Made by a program: the position numbers and the translations under genes. From DATEJJ01 sp039649115 (GTDB lineage Bacteria > Actinomycetota > Actinomycetes > Mycobacteriales > Micromonosporaceae), in assembly GCA_039649115.1 (NCBI GenBank), contig JBBWZQ010000171.1:1-16310 (forward strand): DNA of 16,310 nt. Direction: 5' to 3'. The notes under the pieces are model-generated. The model did no database searches and was not told the origin of the DNA. It worked only from the letters and a program-made list of their open reading frames with translations. Positions 6,732-12,800 of this stretch are shown here, piece by piece (the first letter of the stretch is position 1; the number at the start of each line of letters is the position of its first letter).

Positions 6732-7922
6732 ATGGCTGCTGGCGGATTTTCGCCCAGGCGGCTGGCTCGGTTGCGGGTGCTGCTCGAGCGTCACGTCGAA
6801 TCCGGTTTCGTCCCAGGCATGCTGGCTGTTCTCGCCCGCCACGGCGAGGTGCACGTTGAGGCGACGGGCAGTCTCGCGTTCGAGGGCGCAGGGGCGAGGA
6901 TCCCGATGGCGGGCGACACGATCGTTCGCATGGCATCGATGACGAAGCCGATCGTGGCTGCGTGTGCGATGACGCTGGTTGAGGACTGCACGCTGCGCCT
7001 CGATGACCCGGTGGACAACCTCCTGCCGGAGCTGGCGGACATGAGGGTGCTCGCCGATCCAGGCGGGCCCCTGGAGGACACCGTTCCGGCAGCACGGGCG
7101 ATCACCTTGCGGGATCTGCTGACCTTCACCCTCGGCACCGGCATGGTCCCCGCCGAGCCGGGAACCGTCCCGATCGGCGATGCACTGGACATGCTGGGCG
7201 AGCCGCCGCTGGAGGAGTGGGTGGGCCGGCTCGGTGTGCTTCCGCTGGTTCATCAGCCGGGTGAGCGCTGGATGTACGAGACTGGCGCCGACGTGACGGG
7301 TGCGCTCATCGCACGGGCCACCGGCATGTCGTTCGGGGAGGCCCTGCGTGCGCGGATCTTCGAGCCGCTCGGGATGACGGACACCGCCTTCAGCGTGAGT
7401 GCGGACCGCCTCGACCGGTTCGCGACAGCGTACGAGGCCGGCAAAGCCCCCACTGGTGAGGCGATCGTTGCAGACGCGCCCGACGGGCTGTGGAGCGTGC
7501 CGCCGGCGTTCGAAGGGGGTGGCGGCGGACTCGTCTCGACCGCCGACGACTATCTCGCGTTCGCGTCGGCGCTGCTCGCGGGTGGCACCTATCGGGGCGA
7601 GCGGGTGCTCTCGCGGCCGTCGGTGACGCTGATGACCAGCGACCACCTGACCCCGGCTCAGAGGGCGGTCTCAGGCTTCTGGCCGGGGTATTTCGACTCA
7701 ACGAGCTGGGGTTTCGGAATGGGGGTCGTCACCCGCCGCACCGACCTCGGCCCCTCGGCCGGAAGCTACGGATGGACCGGCTTGTACGGCACCGCCTGGT
7801 ACAACGATCCCGCCGAGGACATGACGGCGATCCTCATCGTGCAGCGGGCGGGCGCGGGCGACCAACGGCTGCTGATGCGGAAGGACTTCTGGACCACTGT
7901 CTACCAGGCGATCGACGACTGA
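6732..7922 (+). CDS. Serine hydrolase, beta-lactamase/PBP-like (class C, family VIII esterase type)
   Basis: This 396-residue enzyme has the serine beta-lactamase/DD-peptidase fold. The nucleophile motif SMTK is at residues 69-72 (in RMASMTKPI). The catalytic tyrosine motif is YET at about 182-184 (ERWMYETGADV), and the third motif is WTG at about 348-350 (YGWTGLYGTAWYNDP), replacing the KTG/HxG of true beta-lactamases. That combination is common in family VIII carboxylesterases and related hydrolases. No signal peptide is seen, so it is probably cytoplasmic. ATG 6732 is chosen because GGAGG at 6721-6725 lies six bases upstream and homologous sequence begins here; the frame is open back to 6531 but that part lacks family character. 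Substrate unknown; ester or beta-lactam hydrolysis is likely from the fold. Confidence 0.9.
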   Translation: MAAGGFSPRRLARLRVLLERHVESGFVPGMLAVLARHGEVHVEATGSLAFEGAGARIPMAGDTIVRMASMTKPIVAACAMTLVEDCTLRLDDPVDNLLPELADMRVLADPGGPLEDTVPAARAITLRDLLTFTLGTGMVPAEPGTVPIGDALDMLGEPPLEEWVGRLGVLPLVHQPGERWMYETGADVTGALIARATGMSFGEALRARIFEPLGMTDTAFSVSADRLDRFATAYEAGKAPTGEAIVADAPDGLWSVPPAFEGGGGGLVSTADDYLAFASALLAGGTYRGERVLSRPSVTLMTSDHLTPAQRAVSGFWPGYFDSTSWGFGMGVVTRRTDLGPSAGSYGWTGLYGTAWYNDPAEDMTAILIVQRAGAGDQRLLMRKDFWTTVYQAIDD

Positions 7923-8128
7923 CAGAGGCCCGAGACTGCCAGGCCGCGTGGAGAAGTTTTGCATGCGCCGCCCGCCACCACCTACGGGTACGTCGCCACC
8001 GGCAACGGCACGAGCACTCCCACCAGGCTCAGCTGTACCAGCCCATGATGGCTCATCTGAGCCCGGATCCCCGCTCCACTCGGGCAGTCGCGCTGTGGGA
8101 TCGGCATCGCGCACTCGTTGCAAATGGT
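7923..8128. other. Intergenic stretch without recognisable gene
   Basis: Between the hydrolase stop and the promoter of the next unit I see no convincing gene. Short open frames on both strands have Pro/Ser/Arg-rich shadow composition. A small hairpin, GCCCG at 8061-8065 with CGGGC at 8081-8085, could be part of a weak terminator. Confidence 0.5.
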
Positions 8129-8158
8129 TTGACGGTGCGACGGGCCGGCTGGTAGCTT
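8129..8158 (+). promoter_or_regulatory. Promoter of the leader/GNAT/IF-1 unit
   Basis: TTGACG at 8129-8134 and TAGCTT at 8153-8158 are separated by 18 bases, a good match to a housekeeping actinobacterial promoter, with transcription expected near 8165. An AT-rich patch CAAATGGT lies immediately upstream of the -35. In WhiB7/WblC-controlled antibiotic-response promoters an AT-rich block sits just upstream of the -35, so this kind of control is possible but unproven. Confidence 0.65.
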
Positions 8159-8195
8159 CCGTCGCACCGTGACACTGTCTGAGGAGGTGAGACCC

Positions 8196-8249
8196 GTGAA
8201 CGTTTGTATCGATGTGGGTGCTCCCTCGTCGTCACGGACCGGCCACTGA
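8196..8249 (+). CDS. 17-residue leader peptide MNVCIDVGAPSSSRTGH
   Basis: A tiny ORF starts with GTG 8196 five bases after GAGGAGGTGA (8181-8190), which is nearly a full complement of the 16S anti-Shine-Dalgarno, and ends TGA at 8247-8249. It lies about 30 bases after the predicted transcription start and 54 bases before the acetyltransferase ATG. The ribosome site here is much better than that of the downstream gene. Codons 7-10 (GTG GGT GCT CCC) form one arm of a ten-base-pair stem. This is the layout of ribosome-mediated attenuation leaders such as those of erm and WhiB7-regulon resistance genes. The peptide itself matches no leader I know. Confidence 0.65.
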   Translation: MNVCIDVGAPSSSRTGH

Positions 8250-8298
8250 CGTAGGTGTCGCCGGGAGCGCCCCCGACAAGGCGATCCCGAAAGGCACC
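8216..8298 (+). promoter_or_regulatory. Leader RNA with mutually exclusive stems (candidate attenuator)
   Basis: GGGTGCTCCC (8216-8225, inside the leader ORF) can pair with GGGAGCGCCC (8263-8272): ten pairs, one of them G-U. CGTCA (8230-8234) with TGACG (8247-8251, covering the leader stop) nests inside it. Alternatively CGGGA (8262-8266) pairs with TCCCG (8285-8289), supported by GGTG (8254-8257) with CACC (8295-8298). This second fold encloses the acetyltransferase ribosome site AAAGG (8290-8294). The two folds share 8263-8266, so they cannot coexist. Ribosome position on the leader ORF would choose between them. No U-tract follows, which favours translational over transcriptional control. 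Structures were paired by eye. Confidence 0.55.
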
Positions 8299-8303
8299 AA
8301 GCT

Positions 8304-9074
8304 ATGAATCCTGTGGAATTCAGCCACGCCGTGCTGATTTCGCGCGTCGCGTCCGGTCAGTGGCATGCGCTGGAGGACGACCTCGTGGTCGGCCGCGGCG
8401 AGGCGTCGCGGCGGCCAGACGGGCGGGTGTTCGTCAGCATCGACGCCTGGCACGGCGCGGCCTTCGACCGGTTGGCCGGGGCCATGCTGGCGGCCCTGCC
8501 GAGGCCGCTGCACACGGTGGTCGACGAGGCCGACCTCGATCTGACCGTCCAGTGGCGGCGAGCCGGCTTCACGACACGGCGCCGGGAGTGGGAGTACGCC
8601 GTGCCCACCGACCCGCGCGCCACCGGACTCGACTCCGCTGTGCCGCCGCCCGGTGTGACGATCAAGGCCTTCGGCAGCGCGGAGGAGGCCCCGCTACGCG
8701 CTCTGGACAGCACGATCCGCGACGAGGTGGCGGCCGGCCCTGGATGGCAGGACATGCCGGCCGAAGTCCTGGTTCTTCCCGTGCTGGACCCGTCGAAATA
8801 CGCCGTGGCGGCACACTGCGGCCAATACGTGGGTCTGCTGCGGGTCGCGATGGTGACCCGGCTGCCGCGGATAGGGCTGATCGCCGTGCGGGCCGGCCAC
8901 CAACGCCGCGGCATCGCCCGGGCGCTGCTGGCCCACGCACTGGGCGCGTTGCACCACATCGGCAAGGAAACGGCCTCGGCCGAGGTGACCGAATCCAACG
9001 TGGCCGCCACGGCGCTGTTCGAGGGCATCGGCGCCCGGCACATCGGCAGGAACCTCGAACTGGTCCTCCGCTGA
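8304..9074 (+). CDS. GNAT-family N-acetyltransferase
   Basis: This 256-residue protein has the acetyl-CoA binding motif A of GNAT enzymes at about residues 194-212: LIAVRAGHQRRGIARALLAH, where Q-R-R-G-I-A is the Q/R-x-x-G-x-G/A pyrophosphate loop. It is followed by the C-terminal segment VTESNVAATALFEGIGA typical of motif B. The N-terminal 120 residues are less conserved and may form a second, degenerate GNAT half or a substrate domain. Its acyl acceptor cannot be told from sequence. The start ATG 8304 has only a modest AAAGG ribosome site, ten bases upstream, located within the leader fold. It is 25 bases upstream of the IF-1 gene and shares its terminator, so the two form an operon. Antibiotic, ribosomal or tRNA-linked acetylation are possibilities suggested by context only. 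Confidence 0.88.
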   Translation: MNPVEFSHAVLISRVASGQWHALEDDLVVGRGEASRRPDGRVFVSIDAWHGAAFDRLAGAMLAALPRPLHTVVDEADLDLTVQWRRAGFTTRRREWEYAVPTDPRATGLDSAVPPPGVTIKAFGSAEEAPLRALDSTIRDEVAAGPGWQDMPAEVLVLPVLDPSKYAVAAHCGQYVGLLRVAMVTRLPRIGLIAVRAGHQRRGIARALLAHALGALHHIGKETASAEVTESNVAATALFEGIGARHIGRNLELVLR

Positions 9075-9099
9075 CCGCGAACGAGAGGAGGCACTGACC

Positions 9100-9324
9100 A
9101 TGTCAAGAAGTTCAAACGGCATCGAACTTGAGGGCACCGTCCTCGAATGCTTGCGCAACGCAACCTTCAGGGTGGAGCTGCAGAACGGCCACAAGGTGCT
9201 GGCCCACATCAGCGGGAAAATCCGTAAGAACTACATCAAGATCCTTCCGTACGACCGGGTGCTCGTAGAGCTGAGCCCCTACGACCTGACCCGAGGCCGG
9301 ATCGTCTTCCGCTACCGCAGCTAG
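9100..9324 (+). CDS. infA: Translation initiation factor IF-1 (second, stand-alone copy)
   Basis: The 74-residue product is a full-length S1/OB-fold IF-1. IELEGTVLECLRNATFRVEL, NGHKVLAHISGKIRKNYIKI and VELSPYDLTRGRIVFRYR follow bacterial IF-1 end to end. IF-1 binds the 30S A site and assists initiation with IF-2 and IF-3. GAGGAGG at 9085-9091 gives a strong ribosome site. The usual actinobacterial infA lies in the rpmJ-rpsM-rpsK-rpoA cluster. No ribosomal protein genes are present here, so this is most likely a paralogue. It differs from the commonest sequence at KIRKNYIKILPYDRVL (usual KMRxxYIRILPxDRVV). Co-transcription with an acetyltransferase behind a leader ORF suggests conditional use during translation stress; that role is inferred. 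Confidence 0.94.
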   Translation: MSRSSNGIELEGTVLECLRNATFRVELQNGHKVLAHISGKIRKNYIKILPYDRVLVELSPYDLTRGRIVFRYRS

Positions 9325-9332
9325 CGCCGTCC

Positions 9333-9380
9333 CCAGCGGTGCGGGCAACCCGCCTCCGGGCCGATCGCCCGCACCGCTGG
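9333..9380 (+). terminator. Strong hairpin terminator after IF-1 gene
   Basis: A perfect 14-bp inverted repeat, CCAGCGGTGCGGGC (9333-9346) and GCCCGCACCGCTGG (9367-9380), starts nine bases after the infA stop codon. The 20-base loop contains a further CCCG/CGGG mini-stem. There is no T-run, as often in actinobacteria. It closes the leader/GNAT/IF-1 unit. Confidence 0.85.
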
Positions 9381-9636
9381 ATCCGCGTGCCCAGCAAGGA
9401 GACCAGCCAATCCGGACACCCGCAGGTGCCGGGCGAGGGCCTCGTCGCGCGAGCCGAACCAGGCCACCGGGCGCCCGTTCGTGGTTCAACTCAACGGCGT
9501 GATCCTGCGAACTTGTTCAGTCCCCACTGGCCCAACCGGTTCTGGCCCCACCGGCTCCAGTCAAAGCCGCATCGGACGACCACTCGCCTTCCAGCGCACG
9601 GGACATGGCCGCGTCGTTCCTTGCCGCGGGCTCGCG
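9381..9636. other. Intergenic stretch with a possible minus-strand gene scrap
   Basis: No intact gene is seen between the IF-1 terminator and the VOC gene stop. On the minus strand about 9482-9378 reads TNGRPVAWFGSRDEALARHL then RVSGLAGLLAGHADP. This has protein-like composition and vaguely resembles the C-terminal end of STAS-domain proteins. It has an in-frame stop just before it and no start or ribosome site. Treat as unexplained. Confidence 0.3.
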
Positions 9637-10077
9637 TCAGCTGATCTGTTCGGCCAGGGCGACGATGATGCCCGCGGGGCCGCGGAGGTAGCAGAGCCGG
9701 AGGATGCTCTCGTACTGCGCCACCTCGCCGAGGAGTTCGGCGCCGTGGGCGCGCAGGCGGGCGATGGTGTCGTCGATGTCCTCGACGGCGAACATGACAC
9801 GATGCAGGCCCAGCGTGTTGGGCGGCGGGTTCTCCGACTCGGCGCCGACCGCCGCGGGGGTGTGGTACTTCGTCAGCTCCAGCTTGCTGTGGCCGTCCGG
9901 GGTCCGCATCATCGCGATGTCGCTCCGGACGCCGTCGAGTCCGACGGTGCGGTCCGCCGAAAGGCCTTCGATCCGCGCCTTGCCTTCCAGCTCCATGCCG
10001 AGTTCTACGAAGAACGCAATTGCAGCCTCGAGGTCATCAACGACGATGCCGACGTTGTCCATCCGCTGGATCGTCAT
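9637..10077 (-). CDS. VOC-superfamily protein (glyoxalase/bleomycin-resistance fold)
   Basis: The 146-residue protein has two beta-alpha-beta-beta-beta modules: IQRMDNVGIVVDDLEAAIAFF with SKLELTKYHTP, then LGLHRVMFAVEDIDDTIARL with GIIVALAEQ. Of the four usual metal-ligand positions, the first (normally His) is Asn8 and the last (normally Glu) appears as Ala in IIVALAE, while the central Glu (LELTKY) and His (LHRVMF) remain. Metal binding is therefore incomplete by sequence, which fits a binding protein or an unusual enzyme. AAGGAGG sits seven bases before the ATG on the minus strand. It is about 165 bases downstream of the tandem SnoaL gene on the same strand and could be co-transcribed. Substrate unknown. 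Confidence 0.9.
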   Translation of the reverse strand: MTIQRMDNVGIVVDDLEAAIAFFVELGMELEGKARIEGLSADRTVGLDGVRSDIAMMRTPDGHSKLELTKYHTPAAVGAESENPPPNTLGLHRVMFAVEDIDDTIARLRAHGAELLGEVAQYESILRLCYLRGPAGIIVALAEQIS

Positions 10078-10242
10078 GGTGGTCCTCCTTCTTGGTCGCG
10101 CGGCCCGTCGTGGCCACTGGTGTACCTAGGACGGAGCCGGCACCGCATTCTCGACATCCTTCACCGCTCGTGCCCCAGATCTCATCAGCGATGATGCCGC
10201 TGCTCATCGGTGCGGCGCACGCACGGGGTTGTAGCAGTGTGA

Positions 10243-11079
10243 TCAAGCACCACGTGCGCTGGTGTCCGGCACGGCGGGCGAGGGCTTTCCCAGCCCGGCG
10301 GCTGGCCCCGCCGCGGGTGCGGGGACGTTGGGTGGCCGGGGCTTCAGGTAGTCGCGCCAAGACGTGATCAATCCGTCTCTCACCACTATTACGCTCACGG
10401 CGGCGTGGGTGGCTCCCTGGGTGTCCAGGAACTTGTACTCGGAGATGACAGTTCCGGTGTGATCGGTGAGGTAGGTCTCCTGCGCCACAACCCGAGGCGC
10501 TCGGGAGATGCCGCCTCGATCCCGCATGTGCACCTCAAGCGCGGCCTTGCTCTCGATGAGGCGAGCTGCGTGATTCTCGGCGAAGGGCATTTCGAAGCGC
10601 ACATCGTCGGAACAGAGGCCGAGATAGGCGCCGATGTCGCCTGCTTGAAGTCTCTGAGAGGCTTCGCGAAAGACTTCCGCGGCCGTGTCGGGCCCACTGG
10701 CCATGAGATCCATCGGGTTGTAGTAGTCGCGGTACAAGCTCATGAGGCCGTCGCGGACCTGGATGACCGCGATGGCGGGCCGGTCCGGACTACCTTCACC
10801 GCGGATGGTCATCTCAGCGATCACCGTCGCCGGATCGCTGCACTCGTGGACGACGACGTTCTCGACCTTGGGCGCGGACAGCCGTCGGGCGGCCCGGCCC
10901 TTGAGATGAGTGCCGAGGGACTCCTTGCCGTCGATCCGCCGCGGGGCGGGTGATGGCGCGAACGGGAACTCCATCACGATGTCGTCATGGCACAGGTCGA
11001 GCCATGCGTCGATGTCGTCGGCCCGCATGAGGTCGACGGCGCGCTGAAACACCTCGCGGGCACTCGAATGGGCGGGCAT
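10243..11079 (-). CDS. Tandem SnoaL/NTF2-like domain protein
   Basis: This 278-residue protein contains two consecutive NTF2-fold domains. Domain 1 (about residues 7-120) begins AREVFQRAVDLMRADDIDAW and ends VRDGLMSLYRDYYNP. Domain 2 (about 132-250) begins AAEVFREASQRLQAGDIGAY and ends VRDGLITSWRDYLKP. The parallel landmarks show an internal duplication. A Pro/Ala-rich tail follows. SnoaL-like domains are cup-shaped and serve as small-molecule binders, cyclases or isomerases. ATG 11079 is chosen because AGGAGGAG lies just upstream; an ATG at 11127 is open but lacks a good ribosome site. It is divergent from a TetR gene with an operator-like palindrome between, so it is probably that regulator's target. 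Substrate unknown. Confidence 0.88.
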   Translation of the reverse strand: MPAHSSAREVFQRAVDLMRADDIDAWLDLCHDDIVMEFPFAPSPAPRRIDGKESLGTHLKGRAARRLSAPKVENVVVHECSDPATVIAEMTIRGEGSPDRPAIAVIQVRDGLMSLYRDYYNPMDLMASGPDTAAEVFREASQRLQAGDIGAYLGLCSDDVRFEMPFAENHAARLIESKAALEVHMRDRGGISRAPRVVAQETYLTDHTGTVISEYKFLDTQGATHAAVSVIVVRDGLITSWRDYLKPRPPNVPAPAAGPAAGLGKPSPAVPDTSARGA

Positions 11080-11147
11080 GTGGTTCTCCTCCTGCGGGTG
11101 CCCATGGGGCAGCGGGTTCGGCATCATTCAAAACATGGGACCATGCC

Positions 11148-11168
11148 AAGTTTGGTACTGTCAAACTT
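11148..11168. promoter_or_regulatory. TetR operator-like palindrome between SnoaL and tetR genes
   Basis: AAGTTTG (11148-11154) and CAAACTT (11162-11168) form a perfect seven-base inverted repeat with a seven-base spacer, in an otherwise GC-rich genome. On the minus strand it overlaps a TTGACA -35-like element (complement of TGTCAA at 11160-11165) for the SnoaL gene. On the plus strand it covers the region just upstream of the tetR -10. One bound dimer could therefore repress both promoters. Confidence 0.7.
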
Positions 11169-11173
11169 TAAGT

Positions 11174-11179
11174 TATGCT
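11174..11179 (+). promoter_or_regulatory. Probable -10 element of tetR (leaderless start)
   Basis: TATGCT is six bases before the GTG at 11186, placing the transcription start at or next to the start codon. A -35-like TTGGTA at 11152-11157 is 16 bases upstream and lies within the palindrome. No clear Shine-Dalgarno precedes the GTG, which fits a leaderless mRNA. Confidence 0.5.
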
Positions 11180-11185
11180 GAGCAG

Positions 11186-11782
11186 GTGACGACGATGCCA
11201 GGGGCAACGACGGGACGCAGGGAACGGAAGAAGGCCGCTACTCGCAAGGCGATCGCTGATGCCGCCCTTCAACTTTTCCTCGAACGCGGCTACGACGCGG
11301 TGACCGTACGCGAAGTGGCCGAGCGGGCCGACGTCTCGGCCACGACGCTCCTCAACTACTTCCCGTCAAAGGAGTCCCTTGTCTTCGACCGAGACGCAGA
11401 CGTCGAAGCGTCGCTGGTCAATGCCGTCGCCGAGAGGGCTCCCCTGACCTCCCCATTGGATGCCCTACGCGCCCACCTCAAGGAAAGGGCTGTACGCGCC
11501 GGCACGGCGCAGGGCGCCGCTCAGTTCCGCGCCCTGGTGCGGTCGACGCCTTCCCTAATCGACTACCAGCGCGACATGTGGGTGCGTCATCAAGCTGCTC
11601 TCGCAGCCGCGATAGCGGACGCCGGCGACCGCCCTGCAGACGACCTGAGCTCTGGTCTCGTAGCGTTGTTCGCGCTGCATACCTTTGCCTCGGCCCTGGC
11701 GAGCGACGACCCGGCGAAGACGGTCGACCTCGGATTCGACGTCATCCAACGCGGCTGGCCCGGTGCCGTGGGACGGACCTGA
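11186..11782 (+). CDS. TetR/AcrR-family transcriptional regulator
   Basis: The 198-residue protein has the TetR helix-turn-helix at about residues 18-65: TRKAIADAALQLFLERGYDA, then TVREVAERADVSATTLLNYF and PSKESLVFDRD. The helical C-terminal ligand domain follows and has no recognisable ligand signature. GTG 11186 is preferred (six bases after TATGCT); an in-frame ATG at 11195 is an alternative, and the frame opens further upstream to 11078 but would cross the operator. It is divergent from the tandem SnoaL gene and probably represses that gene and itself through the palindrome at 11148-11168. The family assignment is firm; the ligand is unknown. Confidence 0.92.
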   Translation: MTTMPGATTGRRERKKAATRKAIADAALQLFLERGYDAVTVREVAERADVSATTLLNYFPSKESLVFDRDADVEASLVNAVAERAPLTSPLDALRAHLKERAVRAGTAQGAAQFRALVRSTPSLIDYQRDMWVRHQAALAAAIADAGDRPADDLSSGLVALFALHTFASALASDDPAKTVDLGFDVIQRGWPGAVGRT

Positions 11783-12000
11783 CCCAGAGGCGCCACTGCA
11801 CACCCGGACGCCGAAAGCGTCGAGCACTACGCGCGGTTGGCAGGCGTCGATCTACGGGGTGCGAACATGGAGATCATCGAGAGTCCGGACGACATCGCGT
11901 ATCTGGACTTTCAGTGGGGCGGTTGCTCGTACCGACGATCTCGGTGTGCAACTCCGGCCGGCTTGTGCCGCACGAGAACACGATCGGTGCGTTGTCATCT
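11783..12000 (+). pseudogene. Frameshifted fragment of an unrecognised protein
   Basis: Directly after the tetR stop and in the same frame, codons read ATAHPDAESVEHYARLAGVD, then LRGANMEIIESPDDIAYLDF. This is protein-like composition with no start codon before ATG 11867. After the YLDFQWGG stretch (about 11923) sense continues better in the next frame (LLVPTISVCNSGRLVPHENT), suggesting an indel. The coding character ends near 12000, where the group II intron remnant begins on the other strand. I dimly associate the YLDFQ...HE pattern with C-terminal domains of actinobacterial toxin-like or zincin-like proteins but cannot support that. Confidence 0.4.
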
Positions 12001-12006
12001 TGGTCG

Positions 12007-12800
12007 TCAGACCAAGGAGGCTGTTGTCACCCATTTCCAGTGCGCGAACATCCGGGGATACCTCTCGGCGATCCCCCACATGCACGCGAGGGCTTTTCGT
12101 CTCCTCCTCAGCCGTTCGTACTTGTCGCGGATCCAGCGCACCAGGTAGGCGTTGATGCGCATCAGGAGGGGATACAGCGCCGATCGGTAGAACCGGCCGT
12201 AGTACTGCATCCAGCCCGCCAGGATCGGATTGATCGCCTTGGCGAGCTGGGCGAAGGTGAACCCGATCCGACGATGAAGCCGCCAGCGGCGGACTTGTCG
12301 GCTGATCTTGTTCAGGGCGTCCTTGCTGATCGCGGGCACCAACGACAAGAACATCTGGCCGGTCGCGGGGTTGCGAGCCCCGCGCGGACCGAACGTGAAC
12401 CCCAAGAAGGTGAACGAGGTGTGCGGATACTTTCCGCGCCGTCGACCGTCCTTGCAGTACACGATCTTGGTCTTGGCCGGATGCAAACACAACCCGACCT
12501 GTTCCATCCTGTCCACCAGCGCCGCCAGGACCTGACGGGCCTGGCGTTCGGTCGCGCAGTGCACGACCGCGTCATCGGCGCAGGCGCTCGAACTCCACCA
12601 TCGGGAATTCCCGCGCCAGCCAGACGTCGAATGCGTAGTGCATGAACAGGTTCGCCAGCACCGGTGAGACCGGAGATCCTTGTGGGGTTCCCCGGTCCCG
12701 TTCCAGCAACGTCCCGCCGGGCTGTTGCAGCGGGGCCTGCAGCCACCGCTTCACATACAACAGCACCCACGGGGCGTCGGTGTGAGCCTCCCGGCGCGGG
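12007..12800 (-). pseudogene. Group II intron reverse transcriptase/maturase, 3' half, frameshifted
   Basis: On the minus strand, 12800-12572 encodes EAHTDAPWVLLYVKRWLQAP, RDRGTPQGSPVSPVLANLFM and HYAFDVWLAREFP, the RT palm/finger blocks of bacterial group II intron proteins. After VEFER (about 12580) a one-base insertion shifts frame right at the catalytic Y-A-D-D. Read in the next frame the site is C-A-D-D followed by AVVHCATERQARQVLAALVD. The rest (12564-12007) holds the RT thumb and maturase X domain (TSFTFLGFTFG, INPILAGWMQYYGRFYRSAL). The first 200 or so residues and the intron 5' RNA domains are missing, and no domain V is visible downstream. No HNH endonuclease is present. The element is dead. 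Confidence 0.88.

Noticed and set aside
8049..8063. 15-base string ATGGCTCATCTGAGC shared with the minus strand near 2127-2141
   Set aside because: A single match of this length between two 16-kb strands is not far from chance, and the flanks do not match.
7948..8172. Possible small gene before the leader promoter
   Set aside because: Pro/Ser/Arg-rich translation, no good ribosome site, and it overruns the promoter at 8129-8158.
11783..12006. Group II intron domain V/VI downstream of the RT stop
   Set aside because: No AGC...GAAA...GTT-type 34-base hairpin could be found on the minus strand; the intron 3' end appears lost.
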